From assembly GCA_004352715.1 (NCBI GenBank), contig SCFE01000120.1, forward strand, positions 1,344,069 to 1,408,068: DNA of 64,000 nucleotides, written 5' to 3'. This document shows, piece after piece, positions 24,047 to 35,798 of the stretch (position 1 is its first letter; each line of letters starts with the position of its first letter). The notes beneath the pieces were generated by a model. That model saw only the letters and a program-made list of their open reading frames with translations, searched no databases and had not been told where the DNA came from. This stretch comes from Hofstenia miamia (taxonomy: Eukaryota; Xenacoelomorpha; Acoela). Made by a program: the position numbers and the translations under genes.

Positions 24047-26848
24047 ATGAAAACAAAAAAGAAAAAAGAAATAATTGGTTTAGATGAAAATGGAAATTTT
24101 ATAAAGAGAATAAGCAGAGATGATAATGTAACACAGCAGTTATCCGATCTCTCCCTGACAACACATCCTACAAAGATAAGTTCTGGGCAGTACGAGAGTC
24201 ACACATCAAATCCAACATTGGATCTGAGCAGTACGGGACTCACACAGCAATTATCCGATCTCTCTCTGATAACACATCTTACAAAGCTAAGTACTTCTGA
24301 ACCAAATATTAATAACAATTTTTTGACCTTCATAAAACACCGTGTGCCCACCTTAAATAGAGTACCAAAAGGTTCTCGGAAATGCCTGGCTGAACTTTTC
24401 ATAAAATGCCTAAACGATATTTTGAAAACACCCGACTCTGAGGAACATTGGCAAAAGTTAATGTCTTTATCTAAGAAGGTACTGAAATTACCCGAGCGTT
24501 CCGGAAAAAATAAAGCAAATTTAACTAATATTTTGAATAAAAGAATAAAGAATTTCACCTTCTCTCTGGATGTTAATGAAACTTTAAACAAACATAAGCC
24601 AAAGAAATCAAAAAATATTTCGCAAAATCGACTGATTTCAAACAAAATTGAAAGTGGTGATATTAAAGGGGCTGTTCGTATTATTAGTAGTGATGATTCT
24701 GTTGCTGAGTGTAACATGGATGTTTACAACAAGCTCCTCAGTAAGCACCCTCAAAAAAATTCAGTTAGGGTTTTTAAAAATTTAGAAACTTCTGCAGAAA
24801 TAAATTTTGGGGCTGTTAAAAATTATATTAACTCTTTTCCTCCTGGTTCTGCAGGTGGCCCTGACGGCTTGAAGCCCCAAATTTTGAAAGATCTTATCCA
24901 CGAAAAAAATGGCGAAATAGCATCAATTTTGATACAAAAACTAACTGATTTTGTAAATATCATTCTTCATGGTAATGTGCCTGTTTGTGTGCGACCAGTG
25001 TTTTTTGGGGCTAATTTAACTGCTTTGAATAAAAAGGACGGAGGAGTTCGACCTATTGCCGTGGGAAACACTTTCAGACGGCTAGCGTCTAAATGTGCTG
25101 GCTTTTTAGTAAAAAATGAACGTATTGCAAGCTACAAGAATGTGCAACTTGGATATGGAGTGCCGAAAGGATGTGAATCAGCCGCCCATGCAGTTCGGAA
25201 TTACATAAACTCAATTGATGACGATAATTTTGTGCTTTTCAAAGTTGATTTCAAAAATGCTTTTAATTGTATTGACCGTGAAAAATTGCTGCTAACCATT
25301 TACGAAAAGTATCCTGCTATTTTTAATTATACTAACAACGCTTATGGACAAAACTCATACCTGTTTTTCGGTGATCAAATAATTTTATCTAGTGTAGGAG
25401 CTCAGCAAGGAGATCCTGAAGGTCCTCCTCTTTTTTCAGATATAATAAATCCTATTATACAAAATTTTTCTTGTGATTTAAACGTTTGGTACCTTGATGA
25501 CGGCAACTTTGCAGACAATTATCAGAAAGTCATTGCTACGTACAGTTATCTCAAAACGGAAGCGGAAAAAATTGGTCTATCTGTTAACCCTAGCAAGTGT
25601 GAAATTGTCTTTTTAGGTTCACCTGTTAATGGGAAAAAGAAAAAAATCATGCAAGAATTCTACGAAGTATGCCCTGGCGTAAGTGAAACCGAAATAAAGG
25701 ACTTAGTTATCCTTGGGGCACCAATTGGAGATAAGGCTGTTGAGAATTGTTTATCAGAGAAACTTAATACTTTCTCTAATATGGCTAAAAATTTGGAAAA
25801 AATTGACACACATTATGCTTTTTTTCTTTTAAAAAATTGTTTACATGTGCCTAAGATGAACTATTTTTTGAGGACTGCTCCTTGTTTTCTTAAAAAGGAA
25901 ATTTTAATTAAATTTGATCAATGTCTAATTGAATGTTTGAAAAAGACATGCAACATTGGGTTAAATTCTCTCGCCTCCATGCAAATACAGCTACCCGTAC
26001 GTCTTAGTGGAATGGGTATCCCCTCCGTTGTAAATATTGCCCCTTCAGCTTATTTAGCGTCTGTGACTGGATCTTTCAAACTAATAAGCAATATATTGCA
26101 TGGAAAGACATTTCCCGACATTTATTCTAATTCAGCCCTCTGTGCATGGCAAAACCAAGTGTCCTCCACTGTTTTACCCTGTGGCTCACCTTTTCAAAAG
26201 GATTGGCTGGAACCGGTACATGAAAAAATTTTCAGTGACATCATTTCCGGATGCAACGAATATAATAAAAAAAGATTAACCGCCTTTAAAGGCAAATTTC
26301 AAGGTTCCTGGTTGAATGCACTGCCATCAAAATCTCTGGGTTTAAAATGTACTGACGCTCAATTTAGAATTAGTTTTGCTCTACGTACGGGCTCTAAAAT
26401 TTGTGAAAAACATATTTGTTCATGTGAAACACCTGTTGATGAATTAGGTACCCATGGGTTATCTTGCAAGAAGAGTGCTGGCAGGTTTAGCCGACATAGT
26501 CACCTAAATGATTTTTTTAAACCCCCAATGGGTACTGCCGGCTACAATTCTGTTTTAGAGCCACCAGGTTTATGTCGAAGCGATGGGAAACGACCAGACG
26601 GAATGACCTTAATACCCTGGTCTCGCGGACAATCTCTCGTGTGGGACGTCACCGTTGTGGATTCACTGGCGCCTAGTCGCATTTGTCGGGACGTTAATCA
26701 TATCAAAGAGGCCGAGGAACGCAAAGCTGCAAAGTATACCGAAATATCCAATAGCGGCTACTTGTTCCAACCCCTTGCTTTCGATACTCAAGGAAATTGC
26801 GGACCTTCGACGAAAAGTTTTTTGAAAGATCTAGGAGATAACTTGTAA
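24047..26848 (+). CDS. Reverse transcriptase with C-terminal restriction-like endonuclease (933 aa)
   Basis: Single-ORF retroelement protein. Order of parts: a very basic start; a serine/threonine-rich region with a duplicated TQQLSDLSL block (37-residue period); a conserved helical stretch around residues 85-150; RT palm motifs with GGPDG, VDFKNAF near residue 400, QQGDPEGPPLF near 452 and YLDD at about 482-485; a C-C-H-C knuckle (CSC..GTHGLSC) near 790; then a PD-(D/E)XK-like nuclease with KRPDG near 846, WDVTVVDS near 866 and a following EERKAAKY. This RT-knuckle-nuclease order is that of restriction-like-endonuclease non-LTR elements (R2-type architecture), but no N-terminal C2H2 finger is visible and YLDD replaces the usual (F/Y)ADD. 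No apurinic endonuclease domain is present. The frame is open throughout; a one-base shift at about 26841 separates it from a 47-codon continuation. It is probably a recently active copy. Confidence 0.82.
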   Translation: MKTKKKKEIIGLDENGNFIKRISRDDNVTQQLSDLSLTTHPTKISSGQYESHTSNPTLDLSSTGLTQQLSDLSLITHLTKLSTSEPNINNNFLTFIKHRVPTLNRVPKGSRKCLAELFIKCLNDILKTPDSEEHWQKLMSLSKKVLKLPERSGKNKANLTNILNKRIKNFTFSLDVNETLNKHKPKKSKNISQNRLISNKIESGDIKGAVRIISSDDSVAECNMDVYNKLLSKHPQKNSVRVFKNLETSAEINFGAVKNYINSFPPGSAGGPDGLKPQILKDLIHEKNGEIASILIQKLTDFVNIILHGNVPVCVRPVFFGANLTALNKKDGGVRPIAVGNTFRRLASKCAGFLVKNERIASYKNVQLGYGVPKGCESAAHAVRNYINSIDDDNFVLFKVDFKNAFNCIDREKLLLTIYEKYPAIFNYTNNAYGQNSYLFFGDQIILSSVGAQQGDPEGPPLFSDIINPIIQNFSCDLNVWYLDDGNFADNYQKVIATYSYLKTEAEKIGLSVNPSKCEIVFLGSPVNGKKKKIMQEFYEVCPGVSETEIKDLVILGAPIGDKAVENCLSEKLNTFSNMAKNLEKIDTHYAFFLLKNCLHVPKMNYFLRTAPCFLKKEILIKFDQCLIECLKKTCNIGLNSLASMQIQLPVRLSGMGIPSVVNIAPSAYLASVTGSFKLISNILHGKTFPDIYSNSALCAWQNQVSSTVLPCGSPFQKDWLEPVHEKIFSDIISGCNEYNKKRLTAFKGKFQGSWLNALPSKSLGLKCTDAQFRISFALRTGSKICEKHICSCETPVDELGTHGLSCKKSAGRFSRHSHLNDFFKPPMGTAGYNSVLEPPGLCRSDGKRPDGMTLIPWSRGQSLVWDVTVVDSLAPSRICRDVNHIKEAEERKAAKYTEISNSGYLFQPLAFDTQGNCGPSTKSFLKDLGDNL
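24131..24300 (+). repeat. 111 bp in-frame tandem repeat in the RT N-terminus
   Basis: The segment starting ACACAGCAGTTATCC at 24131 recurs at 24242 (period 111 bp), encoding TQQLSDLSL..TH.TK twice. The second copy is partial. It lies in a low-complexity linker before the conserved RT-proximal helices. Confidence 0.8.
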
Positions 26849-26985
26849 ATATATCTGGCGATAAACGAGCAAAAGAATTTCTGTATCAATCAATAACATC
26901 GATAATTATTCAACATAATGCCGCTTGTGTACTAGGGACTTTAAATAAACAAGAACGCATGGACGAAATATTTACTTTGTTGTAA
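26842..26985 (+). pseudogene. Frameshifted C-terminal end of the RT protein
   Basis: In the reading frame shifted by one base from the main RT frame, 47 codons run from LVNISGDKRAKEF through HNAACVLGT to a TAA at 26983-26985. The text continues naturally from FLKDLG. No slippery heptamer is present at the junction (GAT AAC TTG TAA), so a one-base deletion is more likely than programmed frameshifting. The ancestral protein would be near 980 residues. Confidence 0.65.
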
Positions 26986-27548
26986 TTTCTAGACAGGTTT
27001 ATGTCGAAGGTGTTGTCATTGCGACTTGTTCAGATTGTGCTAATCGACAATTGATCGCGGATAACATTCAATGGTTTTCTGATGAGAAAAGAAGTATAGA
27101 AGACATATTTGGCTAAAAAGGGGTTGCATATGTCGGTAGTTATTGTAGTAAATGATTGCCAATCACATTCGTTTCTAGCCTGAAGATGCTGTGATTTTAA
27201 ATCAAGTTTAAGATCGTTTTAATGTTGGCACTGTGGAATTAACTGATGAATTGGAAGTTGCCTCATATATTCCTGTAGAAAACAAAGCTTCTTGATATTG
27301 GTTTTAACATGCGCTTTTTTTGAAACTCATTTGTTCATTATTTGATGTTTGTTATTAAACGTTGATTAATAAATCGTTATTAAAATAATTAATTGCAATT
27401 AAATTCAATGTTAAACGAAAATAAGATGAGGAAAGATATTCTTGATTTAGCGATTTTACTTACAATTTGGAAAACTGATAAATCTTAAAATAGCGTCAAT
27501 AAATGTAAAAATTAAAAAATACATGCGATATATAAAAGAAAGTTTTCT

Positions 27549-27990
27549 TTTCAGCGTACGGATATTATTGTCCACAGATGACCTTTAGTTTTAGAATTAA
27601 TTCCCGAAACTGTTTTAAGTTTTTAATGCATTTGATCTCTTGAGGGAATTCATTCCATTTTTTTATTGCAATATTTATTAATGAATGTTGTTTATTTATA
27701 GATTTATATTAGTCTTAGTAAATATTTTGTTCTTTCGTTGAATTTTTTAAAAATTTTGGAATATCTACGTTATATAAAGGTGGAATTAATTTCGCATTTT
27801 TACGAAACCTAGTGGCGATGTTTATGTGGATCAACCTTTTAGGACTTGGGATTTTGTAACAAATGTATTTTTCAAAGCACTTGAATTTTGTTTTACACAC
27901 ATTAATGCACTTAGCAATACGATCTATAAATGAAATAGTCAAAATTGTAGCTTTGTACTCATAAAATAATAAATTTAATAAATAAAAAAC
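27549..27990 (-). pseudogene. LINE ORF2 C-terminal fragment
   Basis: The minus-strand frames give an open 75-residue piece (27715-27942) with IPPLYNVDIPKF followed, after a frame change, by KKWNEFPQEIKCIK and QFRELILKLK. The WN-hydrophobic-P-x-E-I-K block near the C-terminus is characteristic of Jockey/CR1/L2-type LINE proteins, and the LINE at 31423-33472 has the equivalent RNWNRLPSEIK. It is 5'-truncated, with no RT palm motifs. Confidence 0.6.
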
Positions 27991-28279
27991 AGATAAATTA
28001 TAAAATTCATTTAATACTCAAAAATGAAAGTAAAACGAAATTTTGTATTTTACAATAACTTCCATTTACAATGTTAATGTATGCACTATAGACGTTTAAT
28101 TGACTCAAAGTTCAATGCTCACATGAATATAAGTGAGAAAACTAGCCATAGATATAAAAAGTATGGCACTATTAGTTAGGCAATTACCACCTTGTGGGAT
28201 AATTCAAATCAAAAGTTTTTAAAAGAATCTTTCAATATTAGCGGGCGAGCATAGGCCCGCACATCATAAATCTGATTCG

Positions 28280-29040
28280 TGGCTTCTGCCAAAGGACGTC
28301 TAGTTTACTCGATATCAAACAAGGTGTTCTTCAAATAACTGTCGGAGGTATATTTCTCTATAATAGTACATGCAACCAATGACATTTGTGTTTCTGCAAA
28401 TTACTTAAATGGTCTCGCCACTTATGCGGATGACAATACACCTCTTATTCATATTCCTGACAAGGTTGGTCGTGATGACAATGCAACGCAGATTCGCAAT
28501 GAATACAAAATTTAATCAAAAAATCGCTGTCAGCTACAAGTGTAAAGAGCTCATTATTAACGGAAGGAGGGAGGGAACGCCCAATTGTTAAACAGATAGA
28601 TTTTATTAAAAGAGCAGGCCAAATAAAGTTTCTGGGGTTCATGTTTGACGACAAACTTTCTTTTAAAGAGCAGATTGCAATATCAGTAAAAAAATGCTAT
28701 GCAATTAGTTATAAGCTTTTCCGCTGGAAAATCTCAATATCATCCTTTGAATTACTTATTACTAACAGCAGTCTACTATGCTATAAGTCACCCGAGACAC
28801 AGAAAAGCTGGGCCAGGGCGGTCAAGATGATATAGGTAGCGCAACATATTCCCTAATAGATTTTATTGCTCTATTCAATGCCATTGATACTTTTTGAAAT
28901 GAATGTCTATTAATTATTTAATTCAATGTTTATGCTTGTTTAAGTGATTTGTGCATATTTTTCTGTGATGGCGCTATTCAAATAAACTATCCAGTTATTT
29001 AATTGTAAACATTTATTTGAATAAAGAATATCTTATCTTA
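28280..29040 (+). pseudogene. LINE remnant with YADD motif and 3' tail
   Basis: Near 28410 the plus strand reads NGLATYADDNTPL, the catalytic RT motif. After frame changes comes IKFLGFMFDDKLSF..QI, the typical post-palm block, followed by LLCYKSPETQKSW. The copy is broken by stops and shifts. The final bases before 29040 (GAATAAAGAATATCTTATC) are the same as the 3' end of the minus-strand LINE at 31266-33640, which implies a shared 3' recognition end or a common family. Confidence 0.65.
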
Positions 29041-29368
29041 ATATATCAAACATTAAAAGCCAAAAACATTTTCTGTGCTCATTATTCAGAGCTAGTTTCA
29101 TGTTTCTAAATCTCTATAACATCGAAATGTAAAATTGAAAAGCACAATTTGCTTGAATTGAAATATATTTAAAAAGGAAAAATTGCATTGCAAGTTTCAA
29201 AATTTAATCCATAAAGTCATTCACTGTTCAAAAATGAATTAAATATTTGAAAATAAAAAATTTGCATATTTACAAAAATATTAATATTACGATAAATTAA
29301 AGATTTACTAAGGCAATAGACAATATGAATTTTAAATAAATCTATAAGTAGATACAAGTGATGTATTA

Positions 29369-30824
29369 TCATTGTTGATTACTTTCAATCAACATGGCAG
29401 CAATGACGGTTGAATGATCAGAGATATTTCGTGTATTTTCTCTCTTTGTCTTAATGACATCGTAATCTATAAATTGAAGATTTTTCCCAAACACATAGTC
29501 GATTAAATCCGTGGATGAATCATCAAAACCATTAAAGGTAGGAGTAAGGTTGTGGGAAACATCATGAGCACACGACATGTGTTTCTTCATAACAAGAACT
29601 TCTTCAGTGGATGGCCCAGCATTGAAGTCCCCACAAATCAAAGTAGGTCCGTTGAACGGAGACACAAGATCACATAGTCGGTTAGCGCTAAATACTCGTG
29701 CCTCAGCGCACATGTGATCTAAATGTGTGTTAACTAAATGCAGTTCAAAACCCTTGACTTTGTGTTTAAATAGACCGTGTGTATAAATTCTTGAACACAA
29801 GGCACCTGGGTATCTAGAGCCCATAACTTCAGGTGTTTCGGATAACCAACACGTTTCTTCCATTAATAACGAATACTGGTAGTTGTAAAAAATTGGGTTG
29901 TATTCACCACTGCAAAATAAAGTTGTTTTGAACTAGTCAATACCGTTATTTGATATTTTGCTACTAGTGAACTGTAGAACTAAGATATCGACAAATTCAG
30001 AGGCAACAATTTTAAAAATTAGATAAGGATCTACTACATAAATTTTCTTTAAATATTTTTCGAAATTCAATAATTGATAGGGCAGCACTTAAATAAGAAA
30101 ATCAGTTAGCAAATTAAAACAGGCAGCGTTGTATCCGGGCGATGGTTTAAAATTTAATTGCTACTGCAATTTAATGAACACCAATATGAGTTACAAATGA
30201 AACAATGAGCACTACAGAATTATTGACTTAATATGGTATGGAATCAAATAAATTTCATTGTATAAATAGCTTCAATTGGCAACCAATTCGTATTTAAATT
30301 ACTTTTTGAATAGATTAAAAAAGTAGAATTAGCGAAAACCAAAAATTTACAATGTAAATATTTTAAGAGTAAACTTTAAAAAACGCAATATACTCAATTT
30401 ATGAATTCTTAAAAAAATTTAGAAATAGGAAATGCTGTAAAATTCTACTAAAACAATGATTGTGCTATTGCTGTATTTGAACAATAGATCTCGTGCTATA
30501 TTTAGTTAAAAACAAGTATTAGTCATAAGATACGACCTGTTCACACCCAATTAACTTTATTTCGAAGTGGCATAGTAGGCTATTTTACCTTCCTTCCTTG
30601 CTTCTTTGCTTGCCAATGTAACAATATTCAGGTAAGGCTGCTTTCAGATCAGATAGTTGTTCACTAACAACTTCCTGAAAACAAAAGAAATCAATGTTAG
30701 AAGAAGCTAGTTTCTTAATGTATGATAAAAGATCTTCCTTTCTCAGAATCCAATGATCAACTTCATCGCGCTTATTCATATAACGAATGTTAAATGTTAC
30801 AACATTAAGACGTCTGTCTTCCAT
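29369..30824 (-). CDS. EEP-family hydrolase, paralogue A (2 exons, 258 aa)
   Basis: Endonuclease/exonuclease/phosphatase (DNase I-like fold) protein, resembling the small uncharacterised EEP-1 type group. Exon 1 is 30589-30824 and exon 2 is 29369-29909. The donor AG|GTAAAA and acceptor TTTTGCAG|T split a codon at phase 2, giving 236+541 nt, which is 258 codons plus a stop. All catalytic blocks are present: N12 (TFNIRY), E51 (CFQEV), H141 (NTHLDH), D173/N175 (GDFNA), D216 (IDYVF) and D243-H244 (SDH). The enzyme is therefore probably an active metal-dependent phosphodiesterase or phosphatase; the substrate cannot be read from sequence. No signal peptide or membrane segment is evident, so a soluble location is likely. 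A close paralogue lies about 4 kb upstream on the same strand with an identical intron position. The 679 bp intron shows no recognisable insert. The gene looks intact. Confidence 0.85.
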
Positions 30825-31265
30825 CTAAAATAAAATAAAAATGTTTAAATTCACAGTATAGGTGAATGAGGGATGAATTTAAACAATTGATGTACTTAGA
30901 AAACACAGATGTGATACAACATAGATAAAATCTCTCATTCGGAAATTACTCCAAAAACTAGAGTTGGAACCTCAAAATGAATGTTTTTGAACAGTCGAAT
31001 TACATTTTGGATAATTCAAATAACCATGATTTTGGCAAGATGATTTTGTACTGTTTAGTTCAATGGTTTTCCTATAATGCATGATTTCAGAAAACCAAGA
31101 TATTATTTCTTTTGGGGCAATAACGTTTTCCAGTCAATAGCAATTTAAAATTTACAAATCATAAAAAATTTTTGAGCAAGATGAAGGACAGTCACGGGCT
31201 GTGCTCCATTTTCAGCAACACAGATTTGATTTTTGACATAATTGCAATGGCTCCATTAACAACAT

Positions 31266-31294
31266 GATAAGATAAGATAAGATAAGATAAGATA
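31266..31294 (-). repeat. (TTATC)n tail of LINE
   Basis: Five GATAA units on the plus strand abut the LINE 3' end, consistent with a pentanucleotide tail in place of poly(A). Confidence 0.85.
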
Positions 31295-32283
31295 TTCTTT
31301 ATTCAGATAATATTTTCAATTACAAACTGGTTATTATCTGAATAGCGTCAAGAATGATAACAAATAACTATATTTACAAAAAAAATAGGACTACAAAATC
31401 TGTTCTGTTCAGGCTATGGAAATTAATTGCGCGTTATTGTATAATCTTTATTGTAAAATTTGAATCCTAACCATGATTTACCCAAAATGAATTTTTCCTT
31501 CAACATAAATGCTTTTAATTTTCTTTTAAACGTAATTGCACTCTTAATCATTTTAATTTCACTTGGTAATCGATTCCAATTGCGAATTGCAACATTAATA
31601 AAAGACTGTTGCTTGATTTTTTTACGAAATTTAATGCTAGTATAATGATTAGTTCTTATATTGCGCTTATGAAAAAAGTTTGGAAATGATATTGAATTAT
31701 AAGGAGGTAATTGATTTGTTATTTTAAAAAACTTTATCAAAATATTAAAAATAAAGAGTTGATTTGGAAACAGCAAAGATGACAAAATGTAATTTCTTGT
31801 TTTGGAGCAGTTTTTCTGACAAACATTCAATGCCCATTTTAATTGTATTGTAAGTTTTTTTACTAATGATTCATTTAAGCTTGAAAAAAGTGTATTTGCA
31901 TAATTAAGACGACTCATTACTATAGCATGAAATAATTGAATCATAATGGCAGAGGGTAAATGTTCAGCTACGTGTGATAATGTTTTAATACTCATTGCCA
32001 TGCGTTTTAAAATTTCTTTTACTTGCTGCTTGTATGTTAATTTTGAGTCAATAGTTATACCAAGATATTTGAAGGATTCTTTAGGGGAGATTGAGGCGTT
32101 ATTAAAAGTAAGTGAAGAATTGGGTAGGAATACACTTTTCCCCTGAGGATTCAAGATGCAAAATTCAGTTTTTTCACTGTTGTTGTTTAATTTGTGCATG
32201 TTGAAATATTTACTCAATTTTTCACAATTTTGTTCTACATCATTTATTGCTTGATTTAAGGATGTATTTCCACTAAAAATGCA

Positions 32284-32480
32284 NNNNNNNNNNNNNNNNN
32301 NNNNNNNNNNNNNNNNNNNNNNNNNNNNNNNNNNNNNNNNNNNNNNNNNNNNNNNNNNNNNNNNNNNNNNNNNNNNNNNNNNNNNNNNNNNNNNNNNNNN
32401 NNNNNNNNNNNNNNNNNNNNNNNNNNNNNNNNNNNNNNNNNNNNNNNNNNNNNNNNNNNNNNNNNNNNNNNNNNNNNNNN
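32284..32480. other. Assembly gap (197 N) inside LINE RT
   Basis: The gap hides the catalytic DD motif of the LINE reverse transcriptase; frames on either side can be joined. Confidence 0.98.
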
Positions 32481-33640
32481 AGGCAGGCCACTGCAACAAA
32501 TTTGTCAGAGTCAAGAGATGATCGCCAATTTTCGGTAGCATACAAAAGAGCATCATCAGTTGAAAAATTCTTGCGGAAACCAAATTGTGTTTTTGACATT
32601 AATTGGTGTTTTGAAAGGTGGTCACTAATTTGATTATGTAAGAGACGTTCGAAAATTTTACTTATTGGCGAAGTAATTGAGATCGGCCTATAATTAATAG
32701 CTAAAGTTGCATCTTTCTTTTTGAAAACCGGAGTAATATATGCTTGTTTCAAACGATTTGGAAAATTGTTCTGTTTTAAGGATTCATTGAAGATGAAATT
32801 TAAAGGCTCAGCAATTATAGAGGCAGTTACTTTTAATATCCAGGAAGGAATTTTAGATGGACCACTAGATTTATTGGGTTTTAGTTTATTAATTGCTTTA
32901 ATCATTTCGTATGTAGTAGAAAAACGAAAAATGAATTCGGGTATTTTATTATTAATATTTGGTGATTGATATTTGATATAGGGTCCTTTAAATTTTCCCA
33001 AGTTAACAAATGTTTCGTTTAGTACATTAGTAATGTCAAAATCATTTGTAAATGAGTTCCCATCCGAGTCTCTAATCTCCTCAATGATTGTAGATTTAGA
33101 TTTTGCAGTGTTAGCAATCTCATGAATGAGTTTCCATTTGGACTTTTGGTTTGGTAAAATTTTGAATTCATTTTTAATATATTTATTAAAAGATTTACGA
33201 TTTTCAATATTTGATAAATTTCTTGCTTTTTTATAAGCTAAGAAATTTTCGCTAGATTTTGTCAATAAGAAATTTTTAAAAGCATTTTTCTTTTCAATAA
33301 TCAATTTTTTGGATAAATCAGTTAACCAAGGTTTAGATTTGTTATATTTAGAGGCACAATTTTTAAAATTTTTGTTAATTAAGATCTTTTCTGGACAGAA
33401 AATATTAAGGTGTTTTTCAAAGATTGAAATGAAATTTTCCATCATAGAATTAGTATCTTGTGCATAATACACTTCATGCCAATGTTCAAAAGTCAGCGAT
33501 AATTTTAGTTTTTCAACATTATGATTATTTTTTTCCCGAATTGTGGTCCATTTCCTAACTATTGAATTTACTGGTTTCGTTGTTATAAAGCTAATGGAAG
33601 TAATGCAATGATTGATTTGAAATTGTTTTCCATTTTACAT

Positions 33641-34875
33641 TTCAAAAAAACAACTTTGAAATGGCATAATATGTATTTAAGAGATGAGAAGGAATGTATA
33701 GACATTGCCCCGCAAGCTCCTAACTTAGTTGTTAATATTTAACTGCTTGACGCTTTTCGCGGTTGTTAAATATCATATTATCCAGAAAAAAATGATTTAT
33801 AACACAACTTTCGTTTTTACCACTGTTGGTCACCATTACATAATGTATCAAACGATTCAAAAATATAAATTATTATTACTAGTATTATGATTATTACTAT
33901 AAAAAAAATTAATGACAAGTTATCTAATATTTTTAAAAATAAAATTAAATACAACAACCATTGTAATTGCCTGAAAGAAGACCAATTTACCTGGAGTTTT
34001 AAGAAATCCATTTAATGTGCATCAGAATATGCGATTAAAAATCCCAGGTTTTATTACAAAACATTAAAAGACAGAATAAAATTTAAGTGAATTTAAGTCA
34101 AGCACAAAACAACACAAATGTGATGATAAAAACGGGTGAACGTGATATCAAACTAGAAAATTAAATGCACTACGTACCTACAATAGCTACTAGACAAAGA
34201 AATCAAACATTTGGATGAGTCATTCATCAAAATATCAGTAATTGCAAACCATAAATTTTGTTATTTAATACAAATGTCATGCCTACATAAGAATTTTGAC
34301 CACTCTCGTGGCAAGTAAACTATGATGAGAATAAAATGATTTGGAGAGACTATTACAATTGTCGGCCTTTATCCAGACTTCTCCAACATATGCCATTTTC
34401 AAATCCAGGGTAAAGACTTCACTTTTTAGTTGTTTTTTTAATTAAACCACTGCGGGTTGAAACGTTCAGTTGCGGTGCGGTGCTGTTCTGTGCAATACAG
34501 TCTCAATTTTTCCGTCCTGTACTTGATATAGTGAAAAGCTTTAAACTTGTTTATTTACTATGCAATTTAAATAATTTAATAGTGTCTGTTTTATTGCAAT
34601 GAAGCTCCTGTTGGCACGGTGCAAGACTACCTCACAATCCTACTGAATGCCTAGGCTCACTAAAATGTAGAGCATAAGCACATCCGGAATTTGGAATTAT
34701 TATATAATTATCTAAAAATAGTATCCACTTAAAAGAGACAACAATGGAAATGCAGTTTTATAGGCCTAAGTGGAGACAACACACTAAATCGACGAAATTG
34801 AACCAGAACTAATAATAAATTATAATTAACTCTTAGAATGACATTATAAATATAAAATATAATCTCTTAAAATAT
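33641..34875. other. Intergenic, no gene seen
   Basis: AT-rich spacer between the LINE and EEP paralogue B. Confidence 0.6.
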
Positions 34876-35798
34876 TTAATCTATTAAAGCACAGATAAAC
34901 ACAGCCGAATGGTCGGAAATATTGCGACCATTGTCCCCTTGACGCTGAATAATCCTATATTCGGTGAATTTCACACCTTTTCCAAAAACATAGTCAATTA
35001 ACTCATTAGACGAATCATCGAATCCATTAAACGTAGCGGTGTAGTTGTTGAACGTCTTCATTGCATTGGTCATAGAAGCATCTATAACAAGAATTTCTTC
35101 ATCTGTGGGAGATGCATTGAAATCACCGCACAATATAACAGGTTCTTTTAAAGACCCAACAATTTTACACAACTGATTAGCAGAGAAAACCCGAGATGGG
35201 ACGGACACGTGATCTAAGTGTGTATTAATCAAATGTAACGCAGAGTTATCAGCAATGTTTTTAAAGAAACCATGAGTATATATTCTTGGACAACCAGCAC
35301 CAGGAAACTTAGATCCTACCACCTCGGGAGTTTCTGAAAGCCAGAGGGTTTCATTCTTTAGTATGCTGAACTTTTGAGAATTATAAAATATTGGATTGTA
35401 TTCAGCACTACAGCACATAATAAAGTTAATTGCAACAGTACCACAAAAGTGCAAACAATTTTGTAAAAGTAAAAACGCAATTTTGATGAAAGGCCATTTA
35501 CAAAGAACAAAAATGAGCATGATGAAATAAATATAACTTTATTATGGCAAAACCTTTCCCCAACATTTCGTTTATTACCGATTGAACTATATGAAGGTAA
35601 CGCGGTTTTAATATCTGAGAGCTGTTGTTGCACAACCTCTTGAAAGCAAATAAAATCAACTTCTTGGCAACTGAACTCTCTGAGCGCCGCTAACAAATCA
35701 TTTTTTCTAATGTCCCAATGATCAATGCCATCTCTTTTGTTCAAATATCGCACGTTAAACGTAATTAGTTTACAGAGCCTTCCCGTGAAATTTCGCAT
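34876..35798 (-). CDS. EEP-family hydrolase, paralogue B (2 exons, 258 aa)
   Basis: Second copy of the EEP-family hydrolase. Exon 1 is 35554-35798 and exon 2 is 34876-35407, joined across a 146 bp intron (AG|GTTTTG ... TGTAG|T). Phase 2 is the same as in paralogue A, and the product is the same length, 258 aa. The chosen ATG at 35798 gives this equal length; another in-frame ATG at 35816 would add six residues. Catalytic motifs are intact: TFNVRY, CFQEVV, NTHLDH, GDFNAS, LIDYVFG and ISDHSAV. The two proteins are most alike around the motifs and have diverged between them, so the duplication is not very recent. A LINE inserted at 31266-33640 separates the two genes. The substrate is unknown. 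Alternatives within the fold (sphingomyelinase, inositol phosphatase, AP endonuclease) are not favoured because their hallmark insertions are missing. Confidence 0.85.

Larger units (their letters stand above)
31266..33640 (-). mobile_element. 5'-truncated LINE between the EEP genes
   Basis: Encodes, from 33640 down, the end of an AP-endonuclease-like domain (INHCITSISF in place of SDHxPI), a linker, and RT motifs including KPNKSSGPSKIP, KQAYITPVFKKKD, NYRPISITSPISKIFERLL and KTQFGFRKNFST. A 197 bp run of N (32284-32480) then hides the catalytic DD. It continues with FKYLGITIDSKLTY, the SRLNYAN block and RNWNRLPSEIK before stopping at 31423. The two open stretches (33472-32273 and 32583-31423) are probably a single frame interrupted by the gap. 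The 3' end carries a (TTATC)n tail, seen on the plus strand as (GATAA)5 at 31266-31290. Few disabling changes are visible, so this is a fairly young insertion. It separates two tandem EEP genes. Confidence 0.85.

Noticed and set aside
24199-24717. 172-codon minus-strand open stretch
   Set aside because: Antisense to the RT coding region; a shadow of its codon pattern.
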